Below, piece after piece: positions 52,460 through 61,408 of a stretch of 64,000 nucleotides of DNA. The notes beneath the pieces are model-generated. The model was not told the DNA's origin, did not search any database, and saw only the letters and a list, made by a program, of their open reading frames with translations. A program made the position numbers and the translations under genes. The DNA lies in NCBI RefSeq assembly GCF_048268085.1, contig NZ_JBLWWF010000001.1:124001-188000 (forward strand). Reading direction: 5' to 3'. Within the stretch, counting starts at the first letter, position 1, and each line of letters opens with the position of its first letter. The stretch comes from Neptunicella sp048268085. Its GTDB lineage: Bacteria; Pseudomonadota; Gammaproteobacteria; Enterobacterales; Alteromonadaceae.

Positions 52460-54073
52460 TTAGTCCATTCTGAACCAGTCAAAATCGGCATAACCGCCGC
52501 TTTTATTAATACTGGGACTTAGTGCAAATAGACCGACTTTGGCACCAATCCATACACCCGCGGTGGCTTGTAGCGGCTCACCCAGTGCAGTAAATTTTTT
52601 ACCGTCGCGGCTGTAATAAAACTGATATTCACCGCCTTGTTTAACGTCAACTTTGAAATAGTAGTCATACTGTTCTGATGCCGATGGTTCGGCAGCTATT
52701 GAAGCCATTTCAACGGTGGCATCGTCATACTGTTCATAGTGGCCTTTAAACGCGCCTAGTCGCACTCCGTCGTTAGTTTGATAGAGGGCTATATAGCCCC
52801 ATTTTTGACCATTAACTACAAGGCCACTTTTGTCGTTAAGTTGTTTTGGATGGAAACTGATCTTGGTGGTCGCGCTAAAACTGGGTGAAGAAAACTTCTG
52901 CAACAGCTGATTACCGACAAAACGCAAATTACCAAATTGGGTTAAGTTCTGTTCTGCGTATAATCTAAGGTGACCGGGATTGGCCAGATTGAGTGAATAC
53001 CAGTTTGGTTGCGGATTGGCATGCCATTGCCATTGCAAGCCCAGTTTATCCTGATTGAATTCGTCCGAAGTCTGCGGGACAGTGACCGGATAGGTTTGAC
53101 CTACGTCGGGCTTTTTCCATCTAGCCACAGGCTCACCAATACCATCGTTATTTTGATCCTTCCCCATTTGTGGCCAGCCATCATGCCAAGTCATGGGTTG
53201 CAGATGCGGGATACGCCCGAACAGGCCGCGATCCTGAAAGTGCATAAACCACCATTCACCGGATTTGAGCTGTACAACGCCGCCTTGATGGGGGCCGTTA
53301 ATCTCGGTGTTACCTTTATGCAATATGATTTTACTTTCGTAAGGACCATAAATATTTTTGGAGCGTAATACCGCCTGCCAGCCGACTTTTACCCCACCGG
53401 CCGGTGCAAAAATATAATAGTAACCATCCTTTTTAAGCACTTTTGGGCCTTCGATCACCGGTTGTGTGTCGAGATCTTTAAAGATGACTTGGCCGTCATC
53501 TAGCAGACGTTTACCATCGGCACTCATTTGGTGGATATATAAAATGTCTGCTCTCACCTTGCCGCGGATCAGGTAGGCTTTTCCATCATCATCCCAAAAA
53601 GGGGTGGGATCTTCCCACAGCTCGACACTGGCCATTTGTTCCAGTTGCCAAGGGCCAGCCGGATCTTTAGCGGTGGCAACAAACAAGCCGCTATGGGGTG
53701 TGCAAAAATACACATAAAACTGACCATTATGGTAGCGAATGGTTGGAGCCCAAGAGCCGTTGCCATGAGAAGGCTTGTCAAACTTTTCCAGTGGAAGTTG
53801 GTTGTAAACGTGGCCAATGATGGTCCAGTTAATCATGTCTTTGGAATGCAATATCGGAATGCCGGGCATGACATTAAAACTGGAAGACACCATATAAAAA
53901 TCATCTCCTACCCGGATCATATCCGGATCAGAATAATCAGCATATAGAACCGGATTCTGGTACTGGCCATTTTTAAGGTCTGATTGCCATGTATCGGCGA
54001 ATACGCGCTGCAATGGAACGACCAATAACAAAAGTAATAAATAACGTTTTATCTGCATAATTTTTTTACCCAT
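52460..54073 (-). CDS. Glycoside hydrolase family 43 beta-xylosidase-type enzyme with C-terminal beta-sandwich
   Basis: About 537 residues. The GH43 propeller occupies residues about 30-325: LYADYSDPDMIRVGDDFYMV (catalytic base Asp), ELWEDPTPFWDDDGKAYLIRG and QPVIEGPKVLKKDGYYYIFA (acid Glu). The C-terminal domain (about 335-537: QWQWHANPQPNWYSL, GLVVNGQKWGYIALYQ, GVWIGAKVGLFAL) is the concanavalin-like module of beta-xylosidases that shapes the active site. Start uncertain: ATG 54073 or 54058 both give a good signal peptide (KRYLLLLLLVVPLQRVFA); 54106 adds a polar leader. First gene of the minus-strand operon, divergent from the TonB receptor. Confidence 0.9.
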   Translation of the reverse strand: MGKKIMQIKRYLLLLLLVVPLQRVFADTWQSDLKNGQYQNPVLYADYSDPDMIRVGDDFYMVSSSFNVMPGIPILHSKDMINWTIIGHVYNQLPLEKFDKPSHGNGSWAPTIRYHNGQFYVYFCTPHSGLFVATAKDPAGPWQLEQMASVELWEDPTPFWDDDGKAYLIRGKVRADILYIHQMSADGKRLLDDGQVIFKDLDTQPVIEGPKVLKKDGYYYIFAPAGGVKVGWQAVLRSKNIYGPYESKIILHKGNTEINGPHQGGVVQLKSGEWWFMHFQDRGLFGRIPHLQPMTWHDGWPQMGKDQNNDGIGEPVARWKKPDVGQTYPVTVPQTSDEFNQDKLGLQWQWHANPQPNWYSLNLANPGHLRLYAEQNLTQFGNLRFVGNQLLQKFSSPSFSATTKISFHPKQLNDKSGLVVNGQKWGYIALYQTNDGVRLGAFKGHYEQYDDATVEMASIAAEPSASEQYDYYFKVDVKQGGEYQFYYSRDGKKFTALGEPLQATAGVWIGAKVGLFALSPSINKSGGYADFDWFRMD

Positions 54074-54106
54074 AGCGTTTTTAATAATGGTGATTTGCAA
54101 AGACAT

Positions 54107-54488
54107 TGAGACTATTCGAGCGATTTTGAGTGAATCGCAGGCAAAATGTTACGAAGTTGTTGCAATTTCAGTCATGAAATCTCTTTATCCGTTAATGTTT
54201 TTTCACACAGCCGAATTTCCCACTTCAAGCTGAATGCCTTGCTACCGGTGGCAGGGTAGCCAATTAAAGGATCTAATGTCAAATTTTCGTTAATAAAGTG
54301 TAATGATTGGTATTGACCTAAAATGTCTTATTGTATATTTTTTGTGAACTAATTTGATTGAATGTGATTAATTTTGGATCGCGTGAATTCAATAGTTAGG
54401 CAGCGTTATTAGATGACATAACTGCATTTACTTTAAATCTTTAGGGTGTTTGGGAAGCCATCCTATGGATACTTGGAGAACATAACAA
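54107..54488. promoter_or_regulatory. 382-bp divergent promoter region of the xylan operon and TonB receptor gene
   Basis: A plus-strand promoter candidate is TTGACC (54313-54318) with TATTTT 17 bp downstream (54336-54341). A small stem-loop (GCTACC...GGTAGC) lies near 54240-54258. No known regulator site was recognised and there is no regulator gene in the xylan locus itself, so control is probably by a distant gene. Confidence 0.4.
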
Positions 54489-57400
54489 ATGAAAAAACAA
54501 ACAGCATCTAAATTCCACTCAGGTAGCTTGTCCTTGCTCGCGATGGCGGTGGGGATGGCATTGATCCCCGGTGTGTCTCAGGCTCAGCAACAGCAAAAAG
54601 CTCAAGATGAAGCGGTCGAAACAATTGCGGTGACAGGTAGTCGTCTGGCACCTCGTGGTATGGACTCACCGACACCCGTTAATGTGGTGGGTGAAGAAGA
54701 ATTTGTGTTGTCCGGCACACAAAATGTTGATGAATTACTGCTTGATACGCCACAATTTTCAGGTAATCAACTAGAAGGGCCTAAATCGAATACGGTTCAA
54801 GCGGGATCTCCGATAGGGGTATCAACCCTTAATCTGCGTAACTTTGGTGCTAACCGTAACTTGGTGTTGGTAAACGGCCGGCGTTTTGCGATTACCGGCC
54901 CATCAATGACAACGGATATTAATACCATTCCCGCAGCATTAATCCAGCGTACTGAAATTGTGACGGGCGGTTCTTCCGCCGTATATGGTTCTGATGCTAT
55001 TACCGGTGTGGTTAACTTTGTGATGAAGGATGATTTTGACGGCGTTGAGCTAAATTTACAAAGCTCTTGGGATCAGCCTTCAAGTTCACCGACTTATAGT
55101 GTTGATCTTACCTTTGGTGGTAATTTTGATGAGGGCAAAGGCAATATTACCGCATCATTAGGTTATTTAAATCGTAAAGGTTTTACCACCAATCAAATTG
55201 CAGATATTGCCTTTCCTGGCCTATCTGATGGGTGTGTTACGGCCGATTCATGGAGCAACTCAAGCGCGGGAACGCCTCTAGATACTGGCGGACAAAGTTG
55301 TCAAGCTGCGGGCGGACGTCTTGGTTTTGTGACCGGTGGTTCATCCAGTGTCCCTAATGGACGTATTGGTAATCTGCCGACTGTGGGGTCAACAGGTGAT
55401 CCAGAAATGGATGCCGCGTTAATTGCCGCTGGCTTGCAAAATATGACAGGACTGGGTGCTATTTTTGATCAGCAAGGTAATGCTGTCAGACCTTTTATCA
55501 GCCCTGATGACCGTTTTGATTTTAACGACAACTCTTTTGTACTTGCTCCGCAAGAACGTTGGATGGGTAATGTCTTCGCCAATTATGATTTAAATGAGGA
55601 CACCCAAGCCTATTTGGAATTACATTACAGCGGTAATGTGACCAGTGTGCAAATTGCACCGCCTAATGTGGGTGAAAACTTCTTGTTTGATGTTGATAAC
55701 CCCTATTTAAGTCCTGAGATGCAGAATATTCTGGCTTTGCTTGATGCTCGTGAAACCGGCACGACGACCGTTAATCCGGGTAATTTGAGTATGTCGACTG
55801 AGCCAAATGACGGTTTGGCACTATTGAATTATGGCCGTCGTTTCAACGATTTGGGCGGACGTTATGCCGAGGCTGACCACAATGTTTTTCGTACTGTAGT
55901 CGGTGTTAATGGTTTACTGCCTAATGTATCGAGCGATGTTTTATATGATTTGTCTTATGACGTTTATTACAGTTATGCCAAAACATCGGAAACGGATCTG
56001 CAAACCGGCTCTGTGTCCAGAAGTGCTGTACAACGGTCTTTGTTATCACAAAATGGTAATGCGCCACTACTCAATCTTTTTGGTAATGGTAATATCAGTG
56101 AGGAAGCTGCTGAGGCCATTGCCATTGGTGCGGTATCTAAAATTGATGCCGAACAAGAGGTGGCAGTTGTCAGCTTAATGGGTGTTGCGTTTGATATGCC
56201 TGCAGGGCCAGTTGATTTTGCAGTTGGACTGGAATGGCGCGATGCCTCTGGTTCTTATACACCTGATTCTTATCTTGCATCTGGTGATGTGTCAGGGTGG
56301 AACTCGGCTAAAGCCACCAGTGGAAGCCAGTCTGTTTCTGAAGTGTTTGGTGAGTTTCGCATTCCTCTTCTTGCTGAGTTACCGGGTATCGAGAAGCTAA
56401 ATTTGAATGCGGCATTTCGTTATTCGGATTATGACGTAGGCAGTGATGATGGCGTATGGACCTACTCAAGTGGTCTGGAATGGGCGGTGAATTCTGATTT
56501 ATCCTTCCGTGGTCAGTTCCAGCACGCAATCCGTGCACCGAATATCGGCGAGTTGTTTGGTGGACAAGGTTCCGATGGACCTACTGCTATTGATCCCTGT
56601 TCTGCTGGTCAGCCTGCTTCAGGGCAAACTCAAGCGGTTAGAGATCTTTGTGTCGCAACCGGTGTTCCGGCTGGAGCCGTTTTTACCGTTGGTGTTCAGA
56701 CCTCTCCATTTTTAACCCAGATTCGAGGAGGGAATCCTGAATTAAACCCAGAGGAATCAGATACCACCACGTTAGGAGTGATTTACCAACCTAGCCAAAT
56801 TAAAGGGTTGGCGTTAGCGATAGATTATTTCAATATTGAGCTACAGGATGCGATTGCCCCGTTGGGAGGTGGTGGATTGCAGAACGTTTTGGACTTGTGT
56901 TACAGCACATTACAAGATGCTAATAGTGTTTATTGCCAAGCCATTAACCGTGATAGTACCGGTCAAATAGCAGCACCGAAATACGTTTATACGACCAATG
57001 CTAATATAGGTGGTATTAAAACCTCGGGCATTGATATTAATGCTAACTATACATTTGATGTTGATTGGGGTCTGTTTGATGGCGGTAGTAATTTTAGTGT
57101 GAACACGTCGTGGACCTATACCGATGAATTTACAGTGACTCCCATTCAGGACTTACCTGATATCACTAATGAATGTGTGGGCGCTTTTGGTAATACTTGT
57201 GGGCAACCTTTGCCTGAGTGGAAGGGGACGTCCCGAATTACTTGGCAAAATGGACCTGCGCTGGTGTCATTGCGGATGCGTTATCTAGGAGAAGTAACGA
57301 CGGATAATATTGTTTTACCAGAAACAAGAGGTGAATCAGCACCATCTGCTGACTCGTTTGTTCATCCAACTATTGATTCCTATGCTTACTTTGACCTGAC

Positions 57401-57572
57401 AGGCGGCTATGAGGTATCGGAAGATACCAACATCACTGTTGGTATGCGTAATATGTTTGACAAAAAAGCGCCAATTATGGGCAGTTTGACCCTTGGTGGG
57501 GCTAATACAATTCCATCAACCTATGATGTACAAGGCCGTACTCTATTTGTTGGAATCAATACGCACTTTTAA
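54489..57572 (+). CDS. TonB-dependent outer-membrane receptor, probable xylo-oligosaccharide importer
   Basis: 1027 residues. Signal peptide (SLLAMAVGMALIPGVSQAQ), TonB box-like ETIAVTGSRL, then the plug (SPTPVNVVGEEEF, NVDELLLDTPQFSG, NRNLVLVNGRRF, GSSAVYGSDAITGVVNFVMK) and a 22-strand barrel ending GRTLFVGINTHF with terminal Phe. The plug's GANRNLVLVNGRRF and SSAVYGSDAI are typical of carbohydrate-type receptors in Alteromonadales and Xanthomonas. Divergent from the GH43/GH10 operon, so it is expected to take up xylan fragments. AGGAG-type site GGAGAAC precedes the ATG. A clear terminator follows. Confidence 0.92.
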   Translation: MKKQTASKFHSGSLSLLAMAVGMALIPGVSQAQQQQKAQDEAVETIAVTGSRLAPRGMDSPTPVNVVGEEEFVLSGTQNVDELLLDTPQFSGNQLEGPKSNTVQAGSPIGVSTLNLRNFGANRNLVLVNGRRFAITGPSMTTDINTIPAALIQRTEIVTGGSSAVYGSDAITGVVNFVMKDDFDGVELNLQSSWDQPSSSPTYSVDLTFGGNFDEGKGNITASLGYLNRKGFTTNQIADIAFPGLSDGCVTADSWSNSSAGTPLDTGGQSCQAAGGRLGFVTGGSSSVPNGRIGNLPTVGSTGDPEMDAALIAAGLQNMTGLGAIFDQQGNAVRPFISPDDRFDFNDNSFVLAPQERWMGNVFANYDLNEDTQAYLELHYSGNVTSVQIAPPNVGENFLFDVDNPYLSPEMQNILALLDARETGTTTVNPGNLSMSTEPNDGLALLNYGRRFNDLGGRYAEADHNVFRTVVGVNGLLPNVSSDVLYDLSYDVYYSYAKTSETDLQTGSVSRSAVQRSLLSQNGNAPLLNLFGNGNISEEAAEAIAIGAVSKIDAEQEVAVVSLMGVAFDMPAGPVDFAVGLEWRDASGSYTPDSYLASGDVSGWNSAKATSGSQSVSEVFGEFRIPLLAELPGIEKLNLNAAFRYSDYDVGSDDGVWTYSSGLEWAVNSDLSFRGQFQHAIRAPNIGELFGGQGSDGPTAIDPCSAGQPASGQTQAVRDLCVATGVPAGAVFTVGVQTSPFLTQIRGGNPELNPEESDTTTLGVIYQPSQIKGLALAIDYFNIELQDAIAPLGGGGLQNVLDLCYSTLQDANSVYCQAINRDSTGQIAAPKYVYTTNANIGGIKTSGIDINANYTFDVDWGLFDGGSNFSVNTSWTYTDEFTVTPIQDLPDITNECVGAFGNTCGQPLPEWKGTSRITWQNGPALVSLRMRYLGEVTTDNIVLPETRGESAPSADSFVHPTIDSYAYFDLTGGYEVSEDTNITVGMRNMFDKKAPIMGSLTLGGANTIPSTYDVQGRTLFVGINTHF

Positions 57573-57591
57573 TCGTGTTTGAAATATTGGG

Positions 57592-57622
57592 AGGTGTAGC
57601 TGTGATGGTTACACCTTTTTTA
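57592..57622 (+). terminator. Terminator of the TonB receptor gene
   Basis: Stem AGGTGTA (57592-57598) / TACACCT (57610-57616) followed by TTTTT. Starts 20 bp after the receptor stop codon. Confidence 0.85.
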
Positions 57623-57690
57623 TTGCTTGTTTTCACGTTCTTTAATAGGACGATATGTTTATTCAAAAAACGGGTTAAGAGGGCATTATT

Positions 57691-59109
57691 GTGAGTTTTA
57701 CATTATCCCGCCGGAATTTTATCTGGTTAAGTCTGATGACCAGCGCTTGCACTGTTATGCCGTGGGAAAACAGACAAGGTGCAGGAAAAAGCGCCGATGC
57801 CTGGCAGAGAGCTAGTCGAATTCTAGACTCATTGGTACCGCCGAAGATCCCTGATAACCAGTTTAACGTGCTGGATTACGGAGCGATGGCCGATGGTCAA
57901 ACCAAAAATACGGAGGCGTTTGCCAAGGCTATTGATGCCTGTTACGCCGCTGGGGGCGGCACAGTGGTGGTACCGGAAGGACGCTATCTGACTGGTGCGA
58001 TTCATCTTCGTTCTAATATCGAATTGCACATTCAATCCGGCGCGGTGATTTTATTCAGTACTGATCCGGCTGATTATCCGCTGGTATTAAGTCGTTATGA
58101 AGGCGTGGAGGTTTATAACTATTCGCCGTTAATTTATGCCCGAGATGCGCAAAACGTGGCGGTTACCGGTAAAGGCAAGTTACATGGTCAGGCCGCCGAT
58201 GAAAATTGGTGGTCGTGGTGTGGCTCGTCCAAATTTGGTTGGCAGCAAGGGATGCCAAGACAAACAGAAGATCGTGATCTGTTGTTTCAAATGGCTGAAG
58301 CCGGTGTGCCGGTTGAGCAGCGACTCTTTGGTCAAGGGCATTATTTGCGGCCTAGTCTGATGGAGTTTTATCAGTGTGACAATGTGCTGGTTGAAGGACT
58401 GCATATACAGGATTCTCCCTTCTGGAATATTCACCCGGTATTGTGCCGAAATGTAATTGTGCGTGATGTTGATGTCTCAGGGCATGGTCCGAACAATGAC
58501 GGCTGCAATCCCGAATCTGTCGACGGTATGTTGATTGAACATTGCCGCTTTGATACCGGTGATGATTGTATTGCAATTAAATCCGGGCGAAATGCCGATG
58601 GTCGTCGTGTTGCGATGCCATCGCGCAACATTATTATTCGCCAGTGTCAGATGAAAGCGGGGCACGGTGGCGTGGTGATTGGCAGTGAAATTTCTGGCGG
58701 GGTGTATAACGTATTTGTAGAAAACTGCCAAATGGACAGCCCGGATCTGTGGTATGCGTTGCGTTTCAAGAATAATGCTATGCGCGGTGGACGGATTGAA
58801 GATATTTACGTACGCGATGTCAATGTAGGGCAGGTCACCTACGCCGCCATTACCTGTGATTTTAATTATGAAGAGGGCGCGAATGGTTCTTTTACGCCTG
58901 AGTTAAATAATCTGGTGGTGGAACGGTTGCATGTTAAAAATGCCGGTCGAGTCATTGACTCACAAGGCCTAATTAATGCCCCGATTAGAGGTATCTATTT
59001 AAGCGATTGTAGTTTTAATGGAGTCCACAAACCTAGTGTGATTACCCATACCCAAAACCTCGAACTGGATAGTATTCGGGTTAATGGTGAACCCGTATCT
59101 AGCTTGTAA
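57691..59109 (+). CDS. Glycoside hydrolase family 28 (polygalacturonase-type), Tat-exported
   Basis: 472 residues, right-handed beta-helix pectinase family. The N-terminus MSFTLSRRNFIWLSLMTSAC carries a twin-arginine motif (SRRNF) and a weak lipobox-like Cys20. Catalytic residues match GH28: D270 in GPNNDGCNPESV, D291/D292 in DTGDDCIAIKSG and H325 in AGHGGVVIGSE. The RIED-type segment GRIEDIYVRDV follows. Members cut alpha-1,4-galacturonan or rhamnogalacturonan-type links; the bond cannot be told. GTG start with AAGAGGG upstream. Separated from the receptor gene by a terminator, so expressed on its own. Confidence 0.9.
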   Translation: MSFTLSRRNFIWLSLMTSACTVMPWENRQGAGKSADAWQRASRILDSLVPPKIPDNQFNVLDYGAMADGQTKNTEAFAKAIDACYAAGGGTVVVPEGRYLTGAIHLRSNIELHIQSGAVILFSTDPADYPLVLSRYEGVEVYNYSPLIYARDAQNVAVTGKGKLHGQAADENWWSWCGSSKFGWQQGMPRQTEDRDLLFQMAEAGVPVEQRLFGQGHYLRPSLMEFYQCDNVLVEGLHIQDSPFWNIHPVLCRNVIVRDVDVSGHGPNNDGCNPESVDGMLIEHCRFDTGDDCIAIKSGRNADGRRVAMPSRNIIIRQCQMKAGHGGVVIGSEISGGVYNVFVENCQMDSPDLWYALRFKNNAMRGGRIEDIYVRDVNVGQVTYAAITCDFNYEEGANGSFTPELNNLVVERLHVKNAGRVIDSQGLINAPIRGIYLSDCSFNGVHKPSVITHTQNLELDSIRVNGEPVSSL

Positions 59110-59150
59110 GTGTTATTTATTTTCGATTTAAACAGTTATTGTCCGTCAAA

Positions 59151-59185
59151 GTATCTGATGTTTATGCATCAGATACTTTTGGGGT
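59151..59185 (+). terminator. Terminator of the GH28 gene
   Basis: Perfect 10-bp stem GTATCTGATG (59151-59160) / CATCAGATAC (59167-59176) with a TTTATG loop, followed by TTTTGGGGTTTT. Confidence 0.9.
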
Positions 59186-59238
59186 TTTATTGCACTATAA
59201 AATTCAAATATTTTTACCTGATATAGAATATAATTCCA

Positions 59239-59311
59239 ACCTCTATAAGAAGTGAGGACGACCTCACCGCTCTAATGTCAATTGAGGACGGCCTCGTCAC
59301 TTAATAGAGGT
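59239..59311 (+). ncRNA. Guanidine-II (mini-ykkC) riboswitch
   Basis: Two small hairpins with ACGR tetraloops: GTGAGG-ACGA-CCTCAC (59252-59267) and TGAGG-ACGG-CCTCG (59283-59296). This is the diagnostic structure of the guanidine-II class. It ends immediately before the ribosome site of sugE/gdx, the guanidinium exporter normally controlled by it. In addition, ACCTCTAT (59239-59246) is fully complementary to ATAGAGGT (59304-59311), which contains the Shine-Dalgarno sequence. Free of ligand, this pairing, extended by AAGTGA/TCACTT, would hide the ribosome site and disrupt hairpin 1. The switching mechanism is inferred. Confidence 0.9.
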
Positions 59312-59315
59312 ATAC

Positions 59316-59636
59316 ATGAATTGGTTTCTTTTGATTTTAGCGGGGCTATTCGAAATTATGTGGGCGGTAGGGCTAAAATATACCGAAGGCTTTAGCCGCC
59401 TATGGCCGAGCGTTGGCACTGTACTGGCGATGTTGGTTAGTTTTGCCCTGTTAGGCATTGCGATGAAATCTTTGCCTGTGGGCACCGCTTATGCGGTGTG
59501 GGTGGGTATCGGCATGGTCGGTACTGCGATATTAGGGATAGTGTTATTTGCCGAACCCGCCAATACATTGCGTTTATTCAGTTTATTGTTAATTGTCGCC
59601 GGTGTGATCGGATTGAAGCTAGCCACACCGGTTTAG
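59316..59636 (+). CDS. sugE: Guanidinium exporter, SMR family (SugE/Gdx)
   Basis: 106 residues, four membrane helices, works as an antiparallel dimer exchanging protons for guanidinium. The Gdx subtype is shown by the early helix ILAGLFEIMWAVGLKYTEGF with essential E13, and by the middle SFALLGIAMKSLPVGTAYAVW and GTAILGIVLFAEPAN. Drug-type EmrE motifs are absent. The guanidine-II riboswitch directly upstream confirms the substrate class. Ribosome site AGAGG, six bases before the ATG. Also called gdx in current usage. Confidence 0.95.
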   Translation: MNWFLLILAGLFEIMWAVGLKYTEGFSRLWPSVGTVLAMLVSFALLGIAMKSLPVGTAYAVWVGIGMVGTAILGIVLFAEPANTLRLFSLLLIVAGVIGLKLATPV

Positions 59637-59929
59637 TTGACGGATTCTCACAGCACCAATACCAACCTAAAAGTGCATACATATCGGTAGGTCGGGCTTT
59701 AGCCCGTCAAGTTCGTTATCTCTGCCCAAAACACGGCAGGGATGACGATGGGGGCATCGCAGGAATGAATATATTGCATTGCTCTTCGACTATTCGTGCC
59801 TCATGCTCAGGGCGAACGGCGATTGTAATTAAATAACACCGTATCCCTGTGGTTAAATGGTTTTTTGCGCACCCTGCGGCGTGGTTATGGTTTTGCTCGT
59901 TGCTCGAAGTTCATGACTTACCATTCGCT
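59637..59929. repeat. Intergenic interval with a REP-like palindrome
   Basis: Contains CGGGCTTTAGCCCG (59693-59706) in the context GTAGGTCGGGCTTTAGCCCGTC, related to the GGGGCTTTAGCCCC cores in the 41-kb repeats. No gene recognised in the rest. Confidence 0.65.
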
Positions 59930-61408
59930 TTAACTTTTCACTCGTTGAACCGCGTCCAGCCAGCCGTTGTATAACTTATTACGTTGTTCGGCGCTCATGC
60001 TGGGAGAAAAAGACTGTTCACAATGCCACAGGGCAGAGAGTTGTTCGAAATCAAAAATACCGGCTTGTATTCCGGCTAAATAGGCTGCGCCCAGCGCTGT
60101 GGTTTCGGTAATTTGAGGCCGCTCCACTACCGCACCTAACATGTTGGATAAAAAATCCAGAAACCAGTCATTGTTCACCATGCCGCCATCTACCCGTAAC
60201 GTGGTGGGACGCAGGCCGTCCAATTGCATGGCTTTTTGTAAGTCTTTGCTTTGATAGGCCACCGATTGCAATGCGGCTGAGGCGATATGTTCTTTTCGGC
60301 TATCGCGGGTTAAGCCTAAAATCGCGCCTCGCGCATCGGGATCCCAATGGGGGGCACCTAATCCGGTAAACGATGGCACTAAATACACGCCATGCTCTAA
60401 GGGCACTTGTTGAGCCATGTTGGCGGTTTCTTTAGCGCTAGGAATAAGCTGCATATTCTCCACTAGCCATTTAATAATCCCGCCAGCCATAAAAATACTG
60501 CCTTCGATGGCGTATGTGGTTTTGCCTTTAAGGCGATACGCCACGGTGGTTAATAACCTATTATTGGATTTTAACGCTTTATCGCCGGTGTTAAGCATCA
60601 CAAAACCACCGGTGCCGTAGGTGCTTTTGGCCATTCCCTCACTAAAACAGGCATGGCCGAATAGCGCCGCTTGCTGATCGCCGGCCACACCAAGAATAGG
60701 AATGGCGGCACCCAGTATGCTTTGTTGGGTAATGCCAAACTCGTCGGCACTGTCCATGACTTCAGGCAGCATACTGGCAGGAATATCAAACAATGCTAAC
60801 AGTTCATCGTCCCATTGCTGCTGATGAATATTAAATAACAAGGTACGTGAAGCATTAGTGGCATCGGTGCGATGTTGTTTGCCGCCAGTTAATTGCCAAA
60901 TAAGGTAACTATCCACGGTGCCAAAAGCTAACTGTCCGGCTTCAGCCTGCTGACGGGCATTGGGTACATTGTCTAATATCCAGCGGATTTTAGTGGCGGA
61001 AAAATACGGATCAAGCAATAACCCGGTTTTGGCCTGTAATTGGGCTTCAGTCTCAGGTGTGGAAAGTTGCTGACAGTAATCGGCGGTACGTCGGTCTTGC
61101 CAAACAATGGCGCGATATATGGGTTTACCGGTCGTTTTATCCCAGACTAAGGTGGTTTCTCGTTGATTGGTTACGCCAATCGCTGCGATTTGTTCGGCGC
61201 TTACTTGCTGTTCAGCCATCACTTGCCGACAGGTGGCGAGTACCGATGAATAAATATCATCCGGTTCATGTTCTACCCAGCCGCTATGAGGGTAATATTG
61301 GCTAAAATCTTGCTGGGCAATGCCTTTTATTTGGCCTGTTTGATCAAACAAAATCGCGCGTGAGCTGGTGGTGCCCTGATCAATTGCCAGTATGTATTTT
61401 GTGGTCAT
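59930..61408 (-). CDS. glpK: Glycerol kinase
   Basis: Phosphorylates glycerol to glycerol-3-phosphate in the cytoplasm. FGGY fold with ILAIDQGTTSSRAILFD at the N-terminus, IGVTNQRETTLVWDK, the glycerol-site blocks NASRTLLFNIH and VAGDQQAALFGH, YGTGGFVMLNTGD, and GLGAPHWDPDARGAILGLTR. 492 residues, as expected. Its ATG overlaps the glpD stop by four bases (ATGA), giving coupled translation in a glpDK operon. No glpF facilitator is present in the window. Confidence 0.97.
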   Translation of the reverse strand: MTTKYILAIDQGTTSSRAILFDQTGQIKGIAQQDFSQYYPHSGWVEHEPDDIYSSVLATCRQVMAEQQVSAEQIAAIGVTNQRETTLVWDKTTGKPIYRAIVWQDRRTADYCQQLSTPETEAQLQAKTGLLLDPYFSATKIRWILDNVPNARQQAEAGQLAFGTVDSYLIWQLTGGKQHRTDATNASRTLLFNIHQQQWDDELLALFDIPASMLPEVMDSADEFGITQQSILGAAIPILGVAGDQQAALFGHACFSEGMAKSTYGTGGFVMLNTGDKALKSNNRLLTTVAYRLKGKTTYAIEGSIFMAGGIIKWLVENMQLIPSAKETANMAQQVPLEHGVYLVPSFTGLGAPHWDPDARGAILGLTRDSRKEHIASAALQSVAYQSKDLQKAMQLDGLRPTTLRVDGGMVNNDWFLDFLSNMLGAVVERPQITETTALGAAYLAGIQAGIFDFEQLSALWHCEQSFSPSMSAEQRNKLYNGWLDAVQRVKS

